Shown: positions 39,787 through 48,752 of the stretch, one piece after another
Layout of the letters: each line of letters starts with the position of its first letter
How positions within the stretch are numbered: position 1 is the stretch's first letter
Source: Ignatzschineria sp. F8392
GTDB lineage: Bacteria > Pseudomonadota > Gammaproteobacteria > Cardiobacteriales > Wohlfahrtiimonadaceae
Direction of reading: 5' to 3'
DNA: 64,000 nucleotides
NCBI RefSeq assembly: GCF_002252045.1
Contig: NZ_NEFF01000005.1
Span: forward strand, 62,001 to 126,000
The notes under the pieces: model-generated
The model's input: only the letters and a program-made list of their open reading frames with translations
The model's database searches: none
What the model was told of the DNA's origin: nothing
Made by a program: the position numbers and the translations under genes

Positions 39787-40597
39787 AGCTATGGTTTTTC
39801 TAAATTTTTAATTTCCTAAACTTCTAGTGTTCTAATGTTCTAGTGTCCTAGTGTCCTAAACTTCTAAAACTTTAAACCTTTAAACCTTTAAAGTTTTTTA
39901 AATACCGATTGGTCAATATCTAATGGAGCAATACTCTCTGCAAGCCCCTTTTGCAGATCCCAATAGCCCCGGCAAATGAAGCAATTGCTCTATTCTATGT
40001 CTTTTTCAGCTATTGAGCATCCCTTTTTCACTAAAAGATGTATCTAACCCTTGATATTTTATATTTTAATGATGCTCAATCATGCTTCAAAGTGATTCGC
40101 TTACAATGATTCCATATAAATGTAAATCAGCCATATAGATTATTGACAACAATAACGATATAATCTAGGACTCTGTACCATTTTATGACTCTTGAGTGCA
40201 ACGGCATAGTAGCATTGCCGATATATTTTTCGGTGCATTTCTCGGTACTATTTTCGAGAGTATTTCTGCAGATCTATAATCTTCAACAGAAGTCGATCGT
40301 TAAAGTTCCAATATCGATAAATATATATTTGAGTCATTATCTGTTAATTATATCCATAATATAACAACCTAAACTCCTGATAATTAGATCCATTTATCAT
40401 TAAAAGCAATTTGACGATTGCTTTCTATCATAAATTGATTGAGCAGAAATAACGATTTTTCTATGAGCAATGGTGTATACAGCGATAAAATAGAGGCCGT
40501 AGAGAGAAATTGCAGAGAAATATCAGATCAGGATAGTTGACCTAATTAATGAGCTCTTTCTACCTCATTAAACTATAAAAGTTTAAAGGAAATAACG
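39787..40597. other. Long spacer upstream of fdnG
   Basis: 811 bp of divergent regulatory sequence. It contains an octamer tandem array next to nif3, a degenerate 12-13 bp periodicity (ATTTTTCGGTGC, ATTTCTCGGTACT, ATTTTCGAGAGT) at 40225-40270, and scattered TATAAT hexamers at 40159-40164 and 40275-40280 without proper -35 boxes. I looked for an FNR half-site pair and did not find a good one. AAAGGAAAT precedes the fdnG ATG. No gene seen. Confidence 0.5.
39815..39894. repeat. Octamer tandem array, 10 units, gradually changing
   Basis: Successive 8-mers in strict phase: CCTAAACT, TCTAGTGT, TCTAATGT, TCTAGTGT, CCTAGTGT, CCTAAACT, TCTAAAAC, TTTAAACC, TTTAAACC, TTTAAAGT. Adjacent units are most alike, as expected from repeated slippage. 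It begins 29 bp upstream of the nif3 ATG. Confidence 0.85.
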
Positions 40598-43500
40598 ATG
40601 GAATTATCAAGACGACAATTTTTCAAAGTGTCGGCGGGCACCGTTGGTGCTACAAGCCTCGCAGCATTAGGAATGATGCCGAGCATTTCAGAAGCAGCTG
40701 TTAGAGAATATAAGATCTTAAAAGCTAAAGAGACAAGAACCGTCTGTACTTACTGCTCTGTCGGTTGTGGAATGTTAGTCTACTCTATGGGCGGTAAACC
40801 GAAAAACTCCAAGGCTGAGATTATTCATATTGAGGGAGACCCTGATCATCCGGTAAGTCGTGGTTCACTCTGCCCTAAAGGTGCCGGCGTTATCGACTTT
40901 GTTCATAGCCCTAATCGCGTTAAGTATCCAGAGGTAAGACGTCCTGGCTCTGATAAGTGGGAACCCATCTCTTGGGATCAAGCCATTGATGAGATTGCAC
41001 GCTGGATGAAGGATGATCGTGATGCCAATTTCCAAACAAAAAATAGCGATGGCGTGACTGTCAATCGCTGGACCTCCACCGGATTTTTAGCAACTTCTGC
41101 AACTACTAATGAGAATGGATTTGTCACTGGTAAATTTATTCGTGCTTTAGGAATGATTGCGATCGATAACCAGGCACGTGTCTGCCATGGCTCAACAGTT
41201 GCAAGCTTAGCGGCAACCTTTGGTCGTGGAGCAATGACCAATCACTGGGTCGATATTCGTAATGCTGATGTGATCCTCGTAATGGGAGGAAATGCGGCCG
41301 AAGCACATCCTGTGGGATTCAAATGGGCGATTGAAGCCAAAAAACGAGGCGCTAAATTATTAAGTGTCGATCCACGCTTCAATAGAACTTCTGCGGTTGC
41401 AGATTTCTATGCTCCGATCCGCTCTGGCTCTGATATTGTCTTCTTAGGTGGCTTAATCCGCTGGTTGATCGATAATAACAAGATCAACTTGGAGTATGTA
41501 AAAGAGTATACGAATGCAAAATTCATTATGCATCCCGATTATGACTTTGAAGATGGTTATTTCTCGGGTTGGAATGAAGAGTTACAACGCTATGACCGGG
41601 AATCATGGACCTATGAGCTCGATGAGAATGGTTACGCTAAAGTAGATGAGACACTTCAACATCCTCGTTGTGTCTTCAATATGATGCGCGCCCACTACGA
41701 TCGCTATACTCCTGAGATGGTCGAACGCGTTACCGGCACACCGATGAAAGATTTCCTCTATATCGCTGAAACTTTAGGTGAATGTGCCGCTAATGATAAA
41801 GCCTCCACGATCCTCTACGCATTAGGCTGGACACAACATACTGTTGGAACACAGATGATCCGCACAATGGCGATGGTTCAGCTTCTTTTAGGAAATATGG
41901 GCGTTCCTGGAGGTGGTGTTAACGCCTTACGTGGGCACTCAAATATCCAAGGATTGACAGACTTAGGTCTTCTCTCCACGCAGCTCCCGGCATACCTCAA
42001 TCTTCCAAGCGATTCTCAGAATACTTATGAGAAGTATATTCGTGAGACAACCCCCAAAGCTCTTCGTCCTGGGCAGATGAACTATTGGCAAAACACACCG
42101 AAGTTCTTCAATAGTATGATGAAGACTTTCTATGGTCCTTACGCGACCAAAGAGAATAATTTTGCCTTCGATTATCTCCCTAAATGGGACAAAATGTATG
42201 ACATCATTAAAGCTTTTGAGATGATGGATCAAGGGGAGATGAATGGTTATATCTGCCAAGGATTTAACCCATTAGCGGCGATTCCTGACACCAATAAGAA
42301 TCGTCAAGCATTAGCGAAATTAAAATATCTTGTTGTGATTGACCCACAAACAACAGAAACGGGTAGTTTCTGGGAAAATCATGGCGCACATAACAATATC
42401 GACCCCAAAGAGGTGATGACAACAGTATATCGTCTCCCTGCACACTGCTTCGTTGAAGGCTCAGGTTCTATTGTCAACTCTGCTCGCTGGTTACAGTGGC
42501 ACTATCAAGCAGCTGATGGCCCTGGTGAATCAAAAGGGGATACAGAAATTCTCTCTCGCCTTCTCTTTAAGTTACGTGAGCTCTACAAAAAAGAAGGTGG
42601 TGCCTTCCCCGATCCTATTATGCATATCCAATGGGATTATGCTCAGCCACTTTATCCGAGCTCAGAAGAGATCACTAAAGAGCAAAATGGTTACGCACTA
42701 GAAGATCTTTATGATGATAATGGCAAATTAATCCGTAAGAAAGGAGAGCTTTTAGGTAGCTTCTCTGAATTACGAGATGATGGTTCAACGGCGGCAGGTT
42801 GCTGGATCTATACGGGATCTTGGACGGAAGAAGGAAATCAGATGGCGCGTCGTGATAATAGCGATCCATCCGGTCTTGGTATTACATTAGGTTGGGCTTG
42901 GGCATGGCCGGCAAATCGTCGCATACTCTACAACAGAGCTTCTGCTGATCGCATGGGACGACCTTGGGATCCTCATCGCCGTCTCTTCAAATGGAATGGT
43001 GAGCGCTGGATCGGTTGGGATGTTCCTGACTTTGATGCAACCGCAGCTCCAGGTAGCCCTATGGATCCATTTATTATGAATCCTGAAGGTGTTGGTCGAC
43101 TCTCATCAAGCGATAAATTAGTTGATGGTCCTTTCCCAACCCACTTTGAAGCGATGGAGACACCGCTTGGCTACAATCCGCTCTATACACCGGTTAATAA
43201 TCCGGCAGTTAGAATCTTTAAGCGAGATCGTGACATGCTTGGTACACACGACAAATTCCCTTATGTGGGAACAACTTATCGCTTAACAGAGCATTTCCAA
43301 TTCTGGACTAAAAATGCACTTCTTGCCGCGATTACGCAACCAGAGCAATTTGTCGAAATTGGCGAAGCATTAGCAAAAGAGAAAGGGATCAAGTTAGGTG
43401 ATCGTGTTAAGGTCTCTTCAAATCGTGGTTATGTTGAAGCTGTTGCAGTTGTCACTAAGCGAATCATGCCACTTAAAGTTGATGGCAAAACGGTACATCA

Positions 43501-43648
43501 AGTTGGAATTCCCGTTCACTGGGGATTTGAGAGCGTTGCGAAGAAAGGCTTCTTGACCAACTTCTTACCTGTTGCGGTCGGTGATGCAAATACACAGACA
43601 CCGGAATATAAGACATTCCTTGTGAATGTTGAGCCACTCAATGCATAA
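40598..43648 (+). CDS. fdnG: Formate dehydrogenase-N alpha subunit, cysteine form
   Basis: A 1016-residue molybdopterin oxidoreductase that oxidises formate to CO2 on the periplasmic side. A Tat signal (SRRQFFKVSAGTVGATSLAALG) is followed by a [4Fe-4S] cluster site, Cys50, 53, 57 and 92. In E. coli FdnG residue 196 is selenocysteine within NQARVUHG. Here the same residue number is Cys196 (NQARVCHG, codon TGC at 41183-41185), so no selenocysteine machinery is needed. MGD-binding domains fill the remainder up to the C-terminal GDRVKVSSNRGYVEAVAVVT. AAAGGAAAT is the ribosome site. It heads fdnGHI, 16 bp before fdnH. Confidence 0.96.
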   Translation: MELSRRQFFKVSAGTVGATSLAALGMMPSISEAAVREYKILKAKETRTVCTYCSVGCGMLVYSMGGKPKNSKAEIIHIEGDPDHPVSRGSLCPKGAGVIDFVHSPNRVKYPEVRRPGSDKWEPISWDQAIDEIARWMKDDRDANFQTKNSDGVTVNRWTSTGFLATSATTNENGFVTGKFIRALGMIAIDNQARVCHGSTVASLAATFGRGAMTNHWVDIRNADVILVMGGNAAEAHPVGFKWAIEAKKRGAKLLSVDPRFNRTSAVADFYAPIRSGSDIVFLGGLIRWLIDNNKINLEYVKEYTNAKFIMHPDYDFEDGYFSGWNEELQRYDRESWTYELDENGYAKVDETLQHPRCVFNMMRAHYDRYTPEMVERVTGTPMKDFLYIAETLGECAANDKASTILYALGWTQHTVGTQMIRTMAMVQLLLGNMGVPGGGVNALRGHSNIQGLTDLGLLSTQLPAYLNLPSDSQNTYEKYIRETTPKALRPGQMNYWQNTPKFFNSMMKTFYGPYATKENNFAFDYLPKWDKMYDIIKAFEMMDQGEMNGYICQGFNPLAAIPDTNKNRQALAKLKYLVVIDPQTTETGSFWENHGAHNNIDPKEVMTTVYRLPAHCFVEGSGSIVNSARWLQWHYQAADGPGESKGDTEILSRLLFKLRELYKKEGGAFPDPIMHIQWDYAQPLYPSSEEITKEQNGYALEDLYDDNGKLIRKKGELLGSFSELRDDGSTAAGCWIYTGSWTEEGNQMARRDNSDPSGLGITLGWAWAWPANRRILYNRASADRMGRPWDPHRRLFKWNGERWIGWDVPDFDATAAPGSPMDPFIMNPEGVGRLSSSDKLVDGPFPTHFEAMETPLGYNPLYTPVNNPAVRIFKRDRDMLGTHDKFPYVGTTYRLTEHFQFWTKNALLAAITQPEQFVEIGEALAKEKGIKLGDRVKVSSNRGYVEAVAVVTKRIMPLKVDGKTVHQVGIPVHWGFESVAKKGFLTNFLPVAVGDANTQTPEYKTFLVNVEPLNA

Positions 43649-43664
43649 AAGGATATAGATAAAA

Positions 43665-44570
43665 ATGATTTTAGAATCTTTAGATATTAAACGTCGTTCT
43701 GCGACTTCAACTAAATCCCCAGATGTACGTCAAGGCATTGAAGTAGCAAAATTGATCGATGTTTCAGCTTGTATCGGCTGTAAAGCATGTCAGGTTGCCT
43801 GCTCTGAATGGAATGATCTGCGCGATGTCGTAGGGACATGTGATGGTACTTACAATAACCCTCCTGATTTAACCAATGAGTCTTGGACGGTAATGCGCTT
43901 TAATGAGACGACAGAAAATGGCAAATTGGAGTGGTTAATCCGTAAAGACGGCTGTATGCACTGTGAAGATCCGGGATGCTTAAAGGCATGCCCTTCTCCT
44001 GGAGCGATCGTTCAATACAATAATGGTGTTGTTGATTTTAATCAGGAGAACTGTATTGGATGTGGTTACTGTATTACAGGCTGTCCATTTAATATCCCAC
44101 GTCTGAGCAAAAAAGATAACAAAGCCTATAAATGTTCTCTCTGTTCTGATCGTCTTGCTGTTGGTCAAGAACCGGCATGTGTTAAGTCTTGCCCAACAGG
44201 CGCGATCCAATTTGGCTCTAAAGAGGATATGAAAGTATATGCCTCAGATCGAATCAAAGATCTCAATGCTCGTGGTTATGAAAATGCAGGACTCTATGAC
44301 CCCGCAGGCGTTGGCGGAACGCATGTCATGTATGTTCTTCAACATGCTGATAAACCAGAGCTCTATAGCAACCTTCCGAAAGATCCAAAGATCAGCCCTG
44401 TTACAAGTCTCTGGAAAGGTATCTTAAAACCCCTTTCTACATTTGGTATTGCAGCGGCGGTCTTCACTGGCTTTTTACACTACGTTACTGTAGGACCTAG
44501 CCGTGCAGATGATCCTGATGAAGGAAAAGAAGTTATTGATCCTAAAAAATCAAAAGGTAAAGGAGAGTAG
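43665..44570 (+). CDS. fdnH: Formate dehydrogenase-N iron-sulfur (beta) subunit
   Basis: A 301-residue electron-transfer subunit with four [4Fe-4S] sites: [14 protein letters not shown] (about residues 34-47), [30 protein letters not shown] and CSLCSDR...CVKSCP. A single C-terminal membrane helix (about 258-276, [15 protein letters not shown]) anchors it to the periplasmic face, as in E. coli FdnH. It carries electrons from FdnG to the cytochrome b subunit. It lies 16 bp after fdnG and 3 bp before fdnI, with AAAGGAT as ribosome site, so the operon is tight. Confidence 0.96.
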   Translation: MILESLDIKRRSATSTKSPDVRQGIEVAKLIDVSACIGCKACQVACSEWNDLRDVVGTCDGTYNNPPDLTNESWTVMRFNETTENGKLEWLIRKDGCMHCEDPGCLKACPSPGAIVQYNNGVVDFNQENCIGCGYCITGCPFNIPRLSKKDNKAYKCSLCSDRLAVGQEPACVKSCPTGAIQFGSKEDMKVYASDRIKDLNARGYENAGLYDPAGVGGTHVMYVLQHADKPELYSNLPKDPKISPVTSLWKGILKPLSTFGIAAAVFTGFLHYVTVGPSRADDPDEGKEVIDPKKSKGKGE

Positions 44571-44573
44571 ATT

Positions 44574-45242
44574 ATGGCAAAAGAGAGACTTATACAGCGA
44601 TATTCCGCATCGGAACGCATTAATCACTGGGTAGTAGCTTTCTGCTTCATTCTCCTTGCTTTTTCAGGATTAGCTTTCTTCTACCCTAGCTTCTTCTGGT
44701 TTAGCCAAATCTTTGGTACACCGCAGATGGCTCGTATTGTCCATCCTTTCGTTGGTGTCATCATGTTTATTGGCTTCTTTATCCAGTTTTTCCGCTATGT
44801 AAAGCGAAACTTTATCAATCAAGAGGATGTGAAGTGGGCGCTCTCTGTTAAAGAGGTTATTACAGGTGAGCATCTTCCGAATGTTGGGAAATATAATGCC
44901 GGCCAGAAAGTGATGTTCTGGGTAATGACACTCTCAATGATTGTGTTAATCATTACTGGAATCATGATGTGGCAGCCCTATTTTGCGAATGCTTTCAGTA
45001 TTCCTCTTCGCCGTGTTGCGATTCTACTTCATGCTTGGTTTGCCTTAATCCTCATTGCATCAATTATTGTGCATGTCTATGCGGCAATCTGGGTAAAAGG
45101 GACTATTCGTGCGATGACAGAAGGTGTCGTTACAGAGAAATGGGCTAAATCACATCACCCACTTTGGTATAAAGAAGTGATGGCAGGTGTTGAGCAATCA
45201 GAGAGCAAAAATAGCCAAGATAATGAGCCTTTAAAGAAATAG
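44574..45242 (+). CDS. fdnI: Formate dehydrogenase-N cytochrome b556 (gamma) subunit
   Basis: A 222-residue membrane protein with four hydrophobic helices that binds two b hemes and reduces menaquinone. The family start (RYSASERINHWVVAFCFILLAFSGLAF) supplies a heme histidine in helix 1. ARIVHPFVGVIMFIGFFIQFFRY, the third helix and VAILLHAWFALILIASIIVHVYAAIW hold the remaining histidines. GGAGAG precedes the ATG, which starts 3 bp after the fdnH stop. A hydrophilic C-terminal tail of about 20 residues is rich in Glu, Ser and Lys. Confidence 0.95.
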   Translation: MAKERLIQRYSASERINHWVVAFCFILLAFSGLAFFYPSFFWFSQIFGTPQMARIVHPFVGVIMFIGFFIQFFRYVKRNFINQEDVKWALSVKEVITGEHLPNVGKYNAGQKVMFWVMTLSMIVLIITGIMMWQPYFANAFSIPLRRVAILLHAWFALILIASIIVHVYAAIWVKGTIRAMTEGVVTEKWAKSHHPLWYKEVMAGVEQSESKNSQDNEPLKK

Positions 45243-45330
45243 TTCAGGTAAACTCAGCAAACAACTAAAAAATTACTCAAAACTATATCAAGATATCATT
45301 ATGAAAAGTAATGAGTAATGGTATCTAAAA

Positions 45331-45393
45331 GAGAGCTCCTAAGATCTTTGTAAAGCGAGATGTAATGCTAAGATTAAGGGAGCTCTCCTATTT
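45331..45393 (+). terminator. Possible terminator of fdnGHI
   Basis: GAGAGCTCC (45331-45339) and GGAGCTCTC (45379-45387) form a GC-rich stem with a long structured loop. The following CTATTTC is only weakly T-rich. Confidence 0.5.
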
Positions 45394-45433
45394 CAATGCC
45401 TACTTCAACACTTTATTTCATCCATACTTTATA

Positions 45434-45457
45434 CTAATAGACTTATTAGTCTATTAG
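45434..45457. promoter_or_regulatory. Perfect 10-bp hairpin upstream of fdhE
   Basis: CTAATAGACT (45434-45443) and AGTCTATTAG (45448-45457) pair around TATT. No T-run. It lies about 80 bp before fdhE and may be an operator or leader element. Confidence 0.4.
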
Positions 45458-45534
45458 ACTTCACTAGTTGATTTCAATATCCCACTTCAATATCAACTAT
45501 CTAAATTTTAAGAGAACCCAAAAGAGAATAAATT

Positions 45535-46443
45535 ATGACTAATATCCCTGTTGGTGGTATCAAAGAGATTATTCAGATCCTCCCCCCTAAAGGGAGTCAC
45601 TATCCTTACCGACAAAAAGTACTCAAAGAGGCCATCAAAAATCACCCCGATATGACGGCGCTCCCCTTCCTACTTCATATTGTGATGGTGCAAGAGAATG
45701 CATTCCAACAATTAGCGAGCCTTAACTCTACAGAGAAAAAGAAGATTACCCTTCAAGAGACTCCTCCTTTTATTGCCATCACAAACGAAACACTCACCCA
45801 ATTCCAAGTCGCACTAAAAACGATCTGCCAAAAACTAAAATTGATATTCACACAAGAGATCGATGGAACTGCTGATCATCCCTATCACAATATATTATCC
45901 ATCATTGCAACGATTAAAGAGAAGAGCCAAGATCAAATCACTCTCAAGACCCTTCTTCAACAGCTCTTAACATTAGAACTCGATAAGATTGCAGCAGAAG
46001 AGCGTATCTTTCTCCTAGCAGCATTACAGGTAACCCTTCATCATGCCGCAGCGCAACTAGAGATTGATAAGAACTACCAGCTCAGAGAACGAGACCTCTG
46101 TCCTTGTTGTAAAATGCCGGCAATTAGTAGCGTTCTCGATAATAGTGAAGATGGGCTTCGCTATCTCTACTGCTCATTTTGTGAAACAAAATGGCATGTC
46201 GTCAGAGGTCAATGTACCGAGTGTATGAGCAACAAATCGCTCTATCAACAGCGTATCGAGGGAGATAAAAGCCCAATCTATGCAGAAGTTTGTGATGAGT
46301 GCCAGACCTACCTCAAGGTTACAGATCGCACTAAAACTCTACTCGCAGATCCCTTTATCGAAGATCTCTTAACATTACCATTATCAATTCGTTTAACTGA
46401 AGAGAATTATCAAACCTTTGGAGTTAATCCTTACCTATTATAA
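45535..46443 (+). CDS. fdhE: Formate dehydrogenase accessory protein FdhE
   Basis: A 302-residue cytoplasmic maturation factor for respiratory formate dehydrogenases. The C-terminal half has the rubredoxin-like metal motifs of FdhE: CPCCKMP, CSFCETKW, CTECMSNKS and CDEC, the conserved cysteines known to be needed for function. The N-terminal half is helical with an LPFLLHIVMVQENAFQQL segment. It follows fdnI by 292 bp with hairpins between, so it may be expressed separately. Its ribosome site is weak (AAGAGA). A strong terminator follows. Confidence 0.93.
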   Translation: MTNIPVGGIKEIIQILPPKGSHYPYRQKVLKEAIKNHPDMTALPFLLHIVMVQENAFQQLASLNSTEKKKITLQETPPFIAITNETLTQFQVALKTICQKLKLIFTQEIDGTADHPYHNILSIIATIKEKSQDQITLKTLLQQLLTLELDKIAAEERIFLLAALQVTLHHAAAQLEIDKNYQLRERDLCPCCKMPAISSVLDNSEDGLRYLYCSFCETKWHVVRGQCTECMSNKSLYQQRIEGDKSPIYAEVCDECQTYLKVTDRTKTLLADPFIEDLLTLPLSIRLTEENYQTFGVNPYLL

Positions 46444-46464
46444 TGCCACTAAAAGGCATAAAAT

Positions 46465-46512
46465 AAGAGGGGCTGACTCACATCATAACGAGCTGGCCCC
46501 TCTTTTCTTTAT
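46465..46512 (+). terminator. Rho-independent terminator of fdhE
   Basis: AAGAGGGGC (46465-46473) pairs with GCCCCTCTT (46496-46504), then TTCTTT. Confidence 0.88.
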
Positions 46513-46569
46513 GGATAATAATAGATACTCTTCACAAAAATACTCAATCTCAGTAGTAATTAATTACCC

Positions 46570-47262
46570 TTAAATATGTGCTATATGCCCTAAACCATAG
46601 GTAACAGCCATTGTTAACATCCCTACAATTACATTTCGAATAACCGCTTTTAATCGAGGTGCGCCCCCTAATGCTGCACTGACAAACCCTGTTAAAGCAA
46701 GAGCTAATGAGACGGCAGCAAAGGTCCCTACAATCTTAAATTCTTGGGGCAAGAAAAGAATAAAGAGAAGTGGAATAATCGCACCGCAGGAGAAAGAGAT
46801 AATAGAAGAGAATGCAGCATTCCAAGGATTAACATACTCTCCTAATGTGATATTGAGCTTCGCCTGAACACGCGCAGCTAAGGCATCCTCTTTCATCAAC
46901 TCCGTTGCTACTTGCGATGCTAAATCTGATGAGAGCCCTTTCTCTTCATAGTAGTGCGTTAAAGCGGCTTTTTCACCATCATAATCGCTATCTAATAACT
47001 TTTTCTCTTTCTCTACTTCCGCTTTCTCTACATCTTTTTGTGTACTTACAGAAGAATATTCTCCCCCTGCCATCGATAAGGCACCCGCTAATAAACCCGC
47101 AAGCCCTGCAATTAAGATAGTCATTAAATTTGTTGTCGCACTTGCAACCCCAATAACCAATCCGGCTGTAGAGATAATGCCATCATTAGCTCCTAAAACA
47201 CCTGCCCTTAGTACATTTAATCGGTTCTCTATATCTGTCGATCTCTTCTCTTTCTTTGCCAT
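46570..47262 (-). CDS. VIT1/CCC1 family Fe2+/Mn2+ transporter
   Basis: A 230-residue membrane protein of the VIT/CCC1 family, which moves ferrous iron or manganese out of the cytoplasm by proton exchange. The first helix contains the hallmark LRAGVLGANDGIISTAGLVIGVA. The second and third are glycine-rich (AGLAGLLAGALSMAGGEYSSV), followed by a soluble Glu/Lys-rich helical insert (about 75-140) that is the metal-binding domain in plant VIT1. Two closing helices contain APRLKAVIRNVIVGM. Metal preference cannot be read from sequence. No iron-responsive site was identified upstream. Confidence 0.9.
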   Translation of the reverse strand: MAKKEKRSTDIENRLNVLRAGVLGANDGIISTAGLVIGVASATTNLMTILIAGLAGLLAGALSMAGGEYSSVSTQKDVEKAEVEKEKKLLDSDYDGEKAALTHYYEEKGLSSDLASQVATELMKEDALAARVQAKLNITLGEYVNPWNAAFSSIISFSCGAIIPLLFILFLPQEFKIVGTFAAVSLALALTGFVSAALGGAPRLKAVIRNVIVGMLTMAVTYGLGHIAHI

Positions 47263-47286
47263 AAAGTAGCTCCTCTACTCTTTGTA

Positions 47287-47322
47287 ATTACTCTTTTATT
47301 TACTCTTTTATTTACTCTTTCG
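47287..47322. repeat. 12-bp tandem repeat, 3 copies
   Basis: ATTACTCTTTTA, TTTACTCTTTTA, TTTACTCTTTCG, starting 25 bp upstream of the VIT1-type gene's ATG. Confidence 0.8.
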
Positions 47323-47342
47323 TAATATTTTAAATATTTTTT

Positions 47343-47402
47343 AATAGACTTCTATTCAATAAACTTCTATTCAATAGAGTTCTATTCAATATATCTCTAT
47401 TT
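47343..47402. repeat. 15-bp tandem repeat, 4 copies
   Basis: AATAGACTTCTATTC, AATAAACTTCTATTC, AATAGAGTTCTATTC, then a diverged AATATATCTCTATTT. Each unit is itself an imperfect palindrome (GAATAGAAGTCTATT on the other strand). Confidence 0.88.
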
Positions 47403-47846
47403 TAATCTTCTCAGCCCTATCCAACTTATAACGACTATTTGATGGTGCTATCTATCACGTTTCATAATTGATAATTTATGATTTATCGTGATAGATTTAT
47501 CGTGATAATTAAGCTATCTATTTTCATTTCTCTCTTATTTTATCCCTATAACCTTCATTATATAGATTAAATATATTATATCTCGCTTCTATTATCTCTC
47601 TTTCAAAATGAGAGATTAAAGAATAATCTCTACTAAATAACTTCTACCAAATAGCCTCTACTAAAAAAATAGCAGTAACTCTAAAAAGCTGTATCAATTA
47701 CAATCTGTATAAAAAGTCACCTTAGCTATAAATGGGCTAACATACTTGCCGGAGATCTATTACACTAAAAAATAGTATTCAATCACGCTTAAAAAAGCGT
47801 CGTGTAAACAACTTATAACATTCAATATTCAACCTTAGGAGAAGAG

Positions 47847-48509
47847 ATGAAAAGAGCAGAAATAACAATTGAAGGTAGTAATTTTCCAATTCAGAATATT
47901 TTCTGTATCGGAAGAAATTATGCAAAACATATTGCAGAGCTTAATAACGCCACACCAACAGAACCGCTGGTATTTTTAAAGCCCACTTCGGCACTTGCTG
48001 TGGAGGGCGATCTTATTACACTGCCCTCCTTCTCAGATGCCATTCACTATGAGGCGGAATTGGTCATCTACATTAAAGAAGATGCTAAAAATCTCTCTGA
48101 AGAATCCGCTCTCTCAGTTATTGGCGGATATGGTGTAGGACTCGATTTAACGGCGCGTGATCTCCAAGATCAAATCAAAGAGCGAGGCGAGCCCTGGACA
48201 AAATGTAAAGGCTTTCCGGGAGCGGCAATTGTCAGCACCTTTATTTCGGCTGATAAGATCAAAGATCCCACCGATATCACCTTCACTTTTAAACAAAATG
48301 GTGAGTTAAAACAGAATGGTCACTCTAAAATGATGCTCTATCCTATTGCGGAGATTATTGCCTACCTTTCGACTATCTATGGTCTCTCAAAAGGAGATAT
48401 TATCTACACCGGCACGCCTGAAGGAGTTGGTAAGCTTGCTCCTGGAGATCAACTCACATTAACTTTAGAAGATCAGGTTACAGCGAACTTTAAAGTTAAT
48501 GCTTCTTAA
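47847..48509 (+). CDS. Fumarylacetoacetate hydrolase family protein (YcgM-like)
   Basis: A 220-residue single-domain FAH-family enzyme, the length of E. coli YcgM. Its relatives include acylpyruvate hydrolases and oxaloacetate tautomerase. The family metal-site segments are present: IGRNYAKHIAEL, HYEAELVIYI (two acidic ligands), and GYGVGLDLTARDLQ. PWTKCKGFPGAA, GDIIYTGTPEGVG and a C-terminal beta segment complete it. The substrate is not determined by the neighbours, which are unrelated. A good AGGAGAAGAG lies before the ATG. Confidence 0.92.
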   Translation: MKRAEITIEGSNFPIQNIFCIGRNYAKHIAELNNATPTEPLVFLKPTSALAVEGDLITLPSFSDAIHYEAELVIYIKEDAKNLSEESALSVIGGYGVGLDLTARDLQDQIKERGEPWTKCKGFPGAAIVSTFISADKIKDPTDITFTFKQNGELKQNGHSKMMLYPIAEIIAYLSTIYGLSKGDIIYTGTPEGVGKLAPGDQLTLTLEDQVTANFKVNAS

Positions 48510-48551
48510 CCTTTCTTAACCCTTTCCCAATCTTTCTCAATAGAAACGGAA

Positions 48552-48620
48552 GTTAGCGATACTTTCAGTGATACTTAGTTTATAGAGATCTTTCAGCGAT
48601 CTCTATAAACCTAAACTAAC
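48552..48620. terminator. Large hairpin between the convergent FAH-family and AmpG-like genes
   Basis: GTTTATAGAGATC (48578-48590) pairs perfectly with GATCTCTATAAAC (48598-48610) around a 7-nt loop. Outer GTTAG/CTAAC (552-556 with 616-620) extend it. No T-run on either side, so termination is likely but not certain. Confidence 0.55.
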
Positions 48621-48752
48621 GATTATCAACGCTTTAGCTCCAATACTCCAAAGCTCAAAAACGTCAATGATATTATGGCTATGATCTTCTCTTATACAGT
48701 CCTAGACCTCTACGTTCCCCTATAAAAAAACTTAAGATTAAGAGGGTAAAGC

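Larger units (their letters stand above)
47263..47846. other. Divergent spacer with two tandem arrays
   Basis: 584 bp between the VIT1-type gene and the fumarylacetoacetase-family gene. The first 140 bp contain a 12-bp and a 15-bp array. The remainder is AT-rich (local TATATT runs) with an AGGAGAAGAG ribosome site at its right end. No gene seen. Confidence 0.5.

Noticed and set aside
40143-40164. TTGACA plus TATAAT as an fdnG promoter
   Set aside because: Both hexamers are perfect, but the 10-bp spacer is incompatible with sigma-70 spacing.
39787-40597. FNR or NarL sites upstream of fdnG
   Set aside because: No TTGAT-N4-ATCAA-type match or paired heptamers good enough to report; scattered TTGAT and TATAAT pieces are expected in AT-rich DNA.
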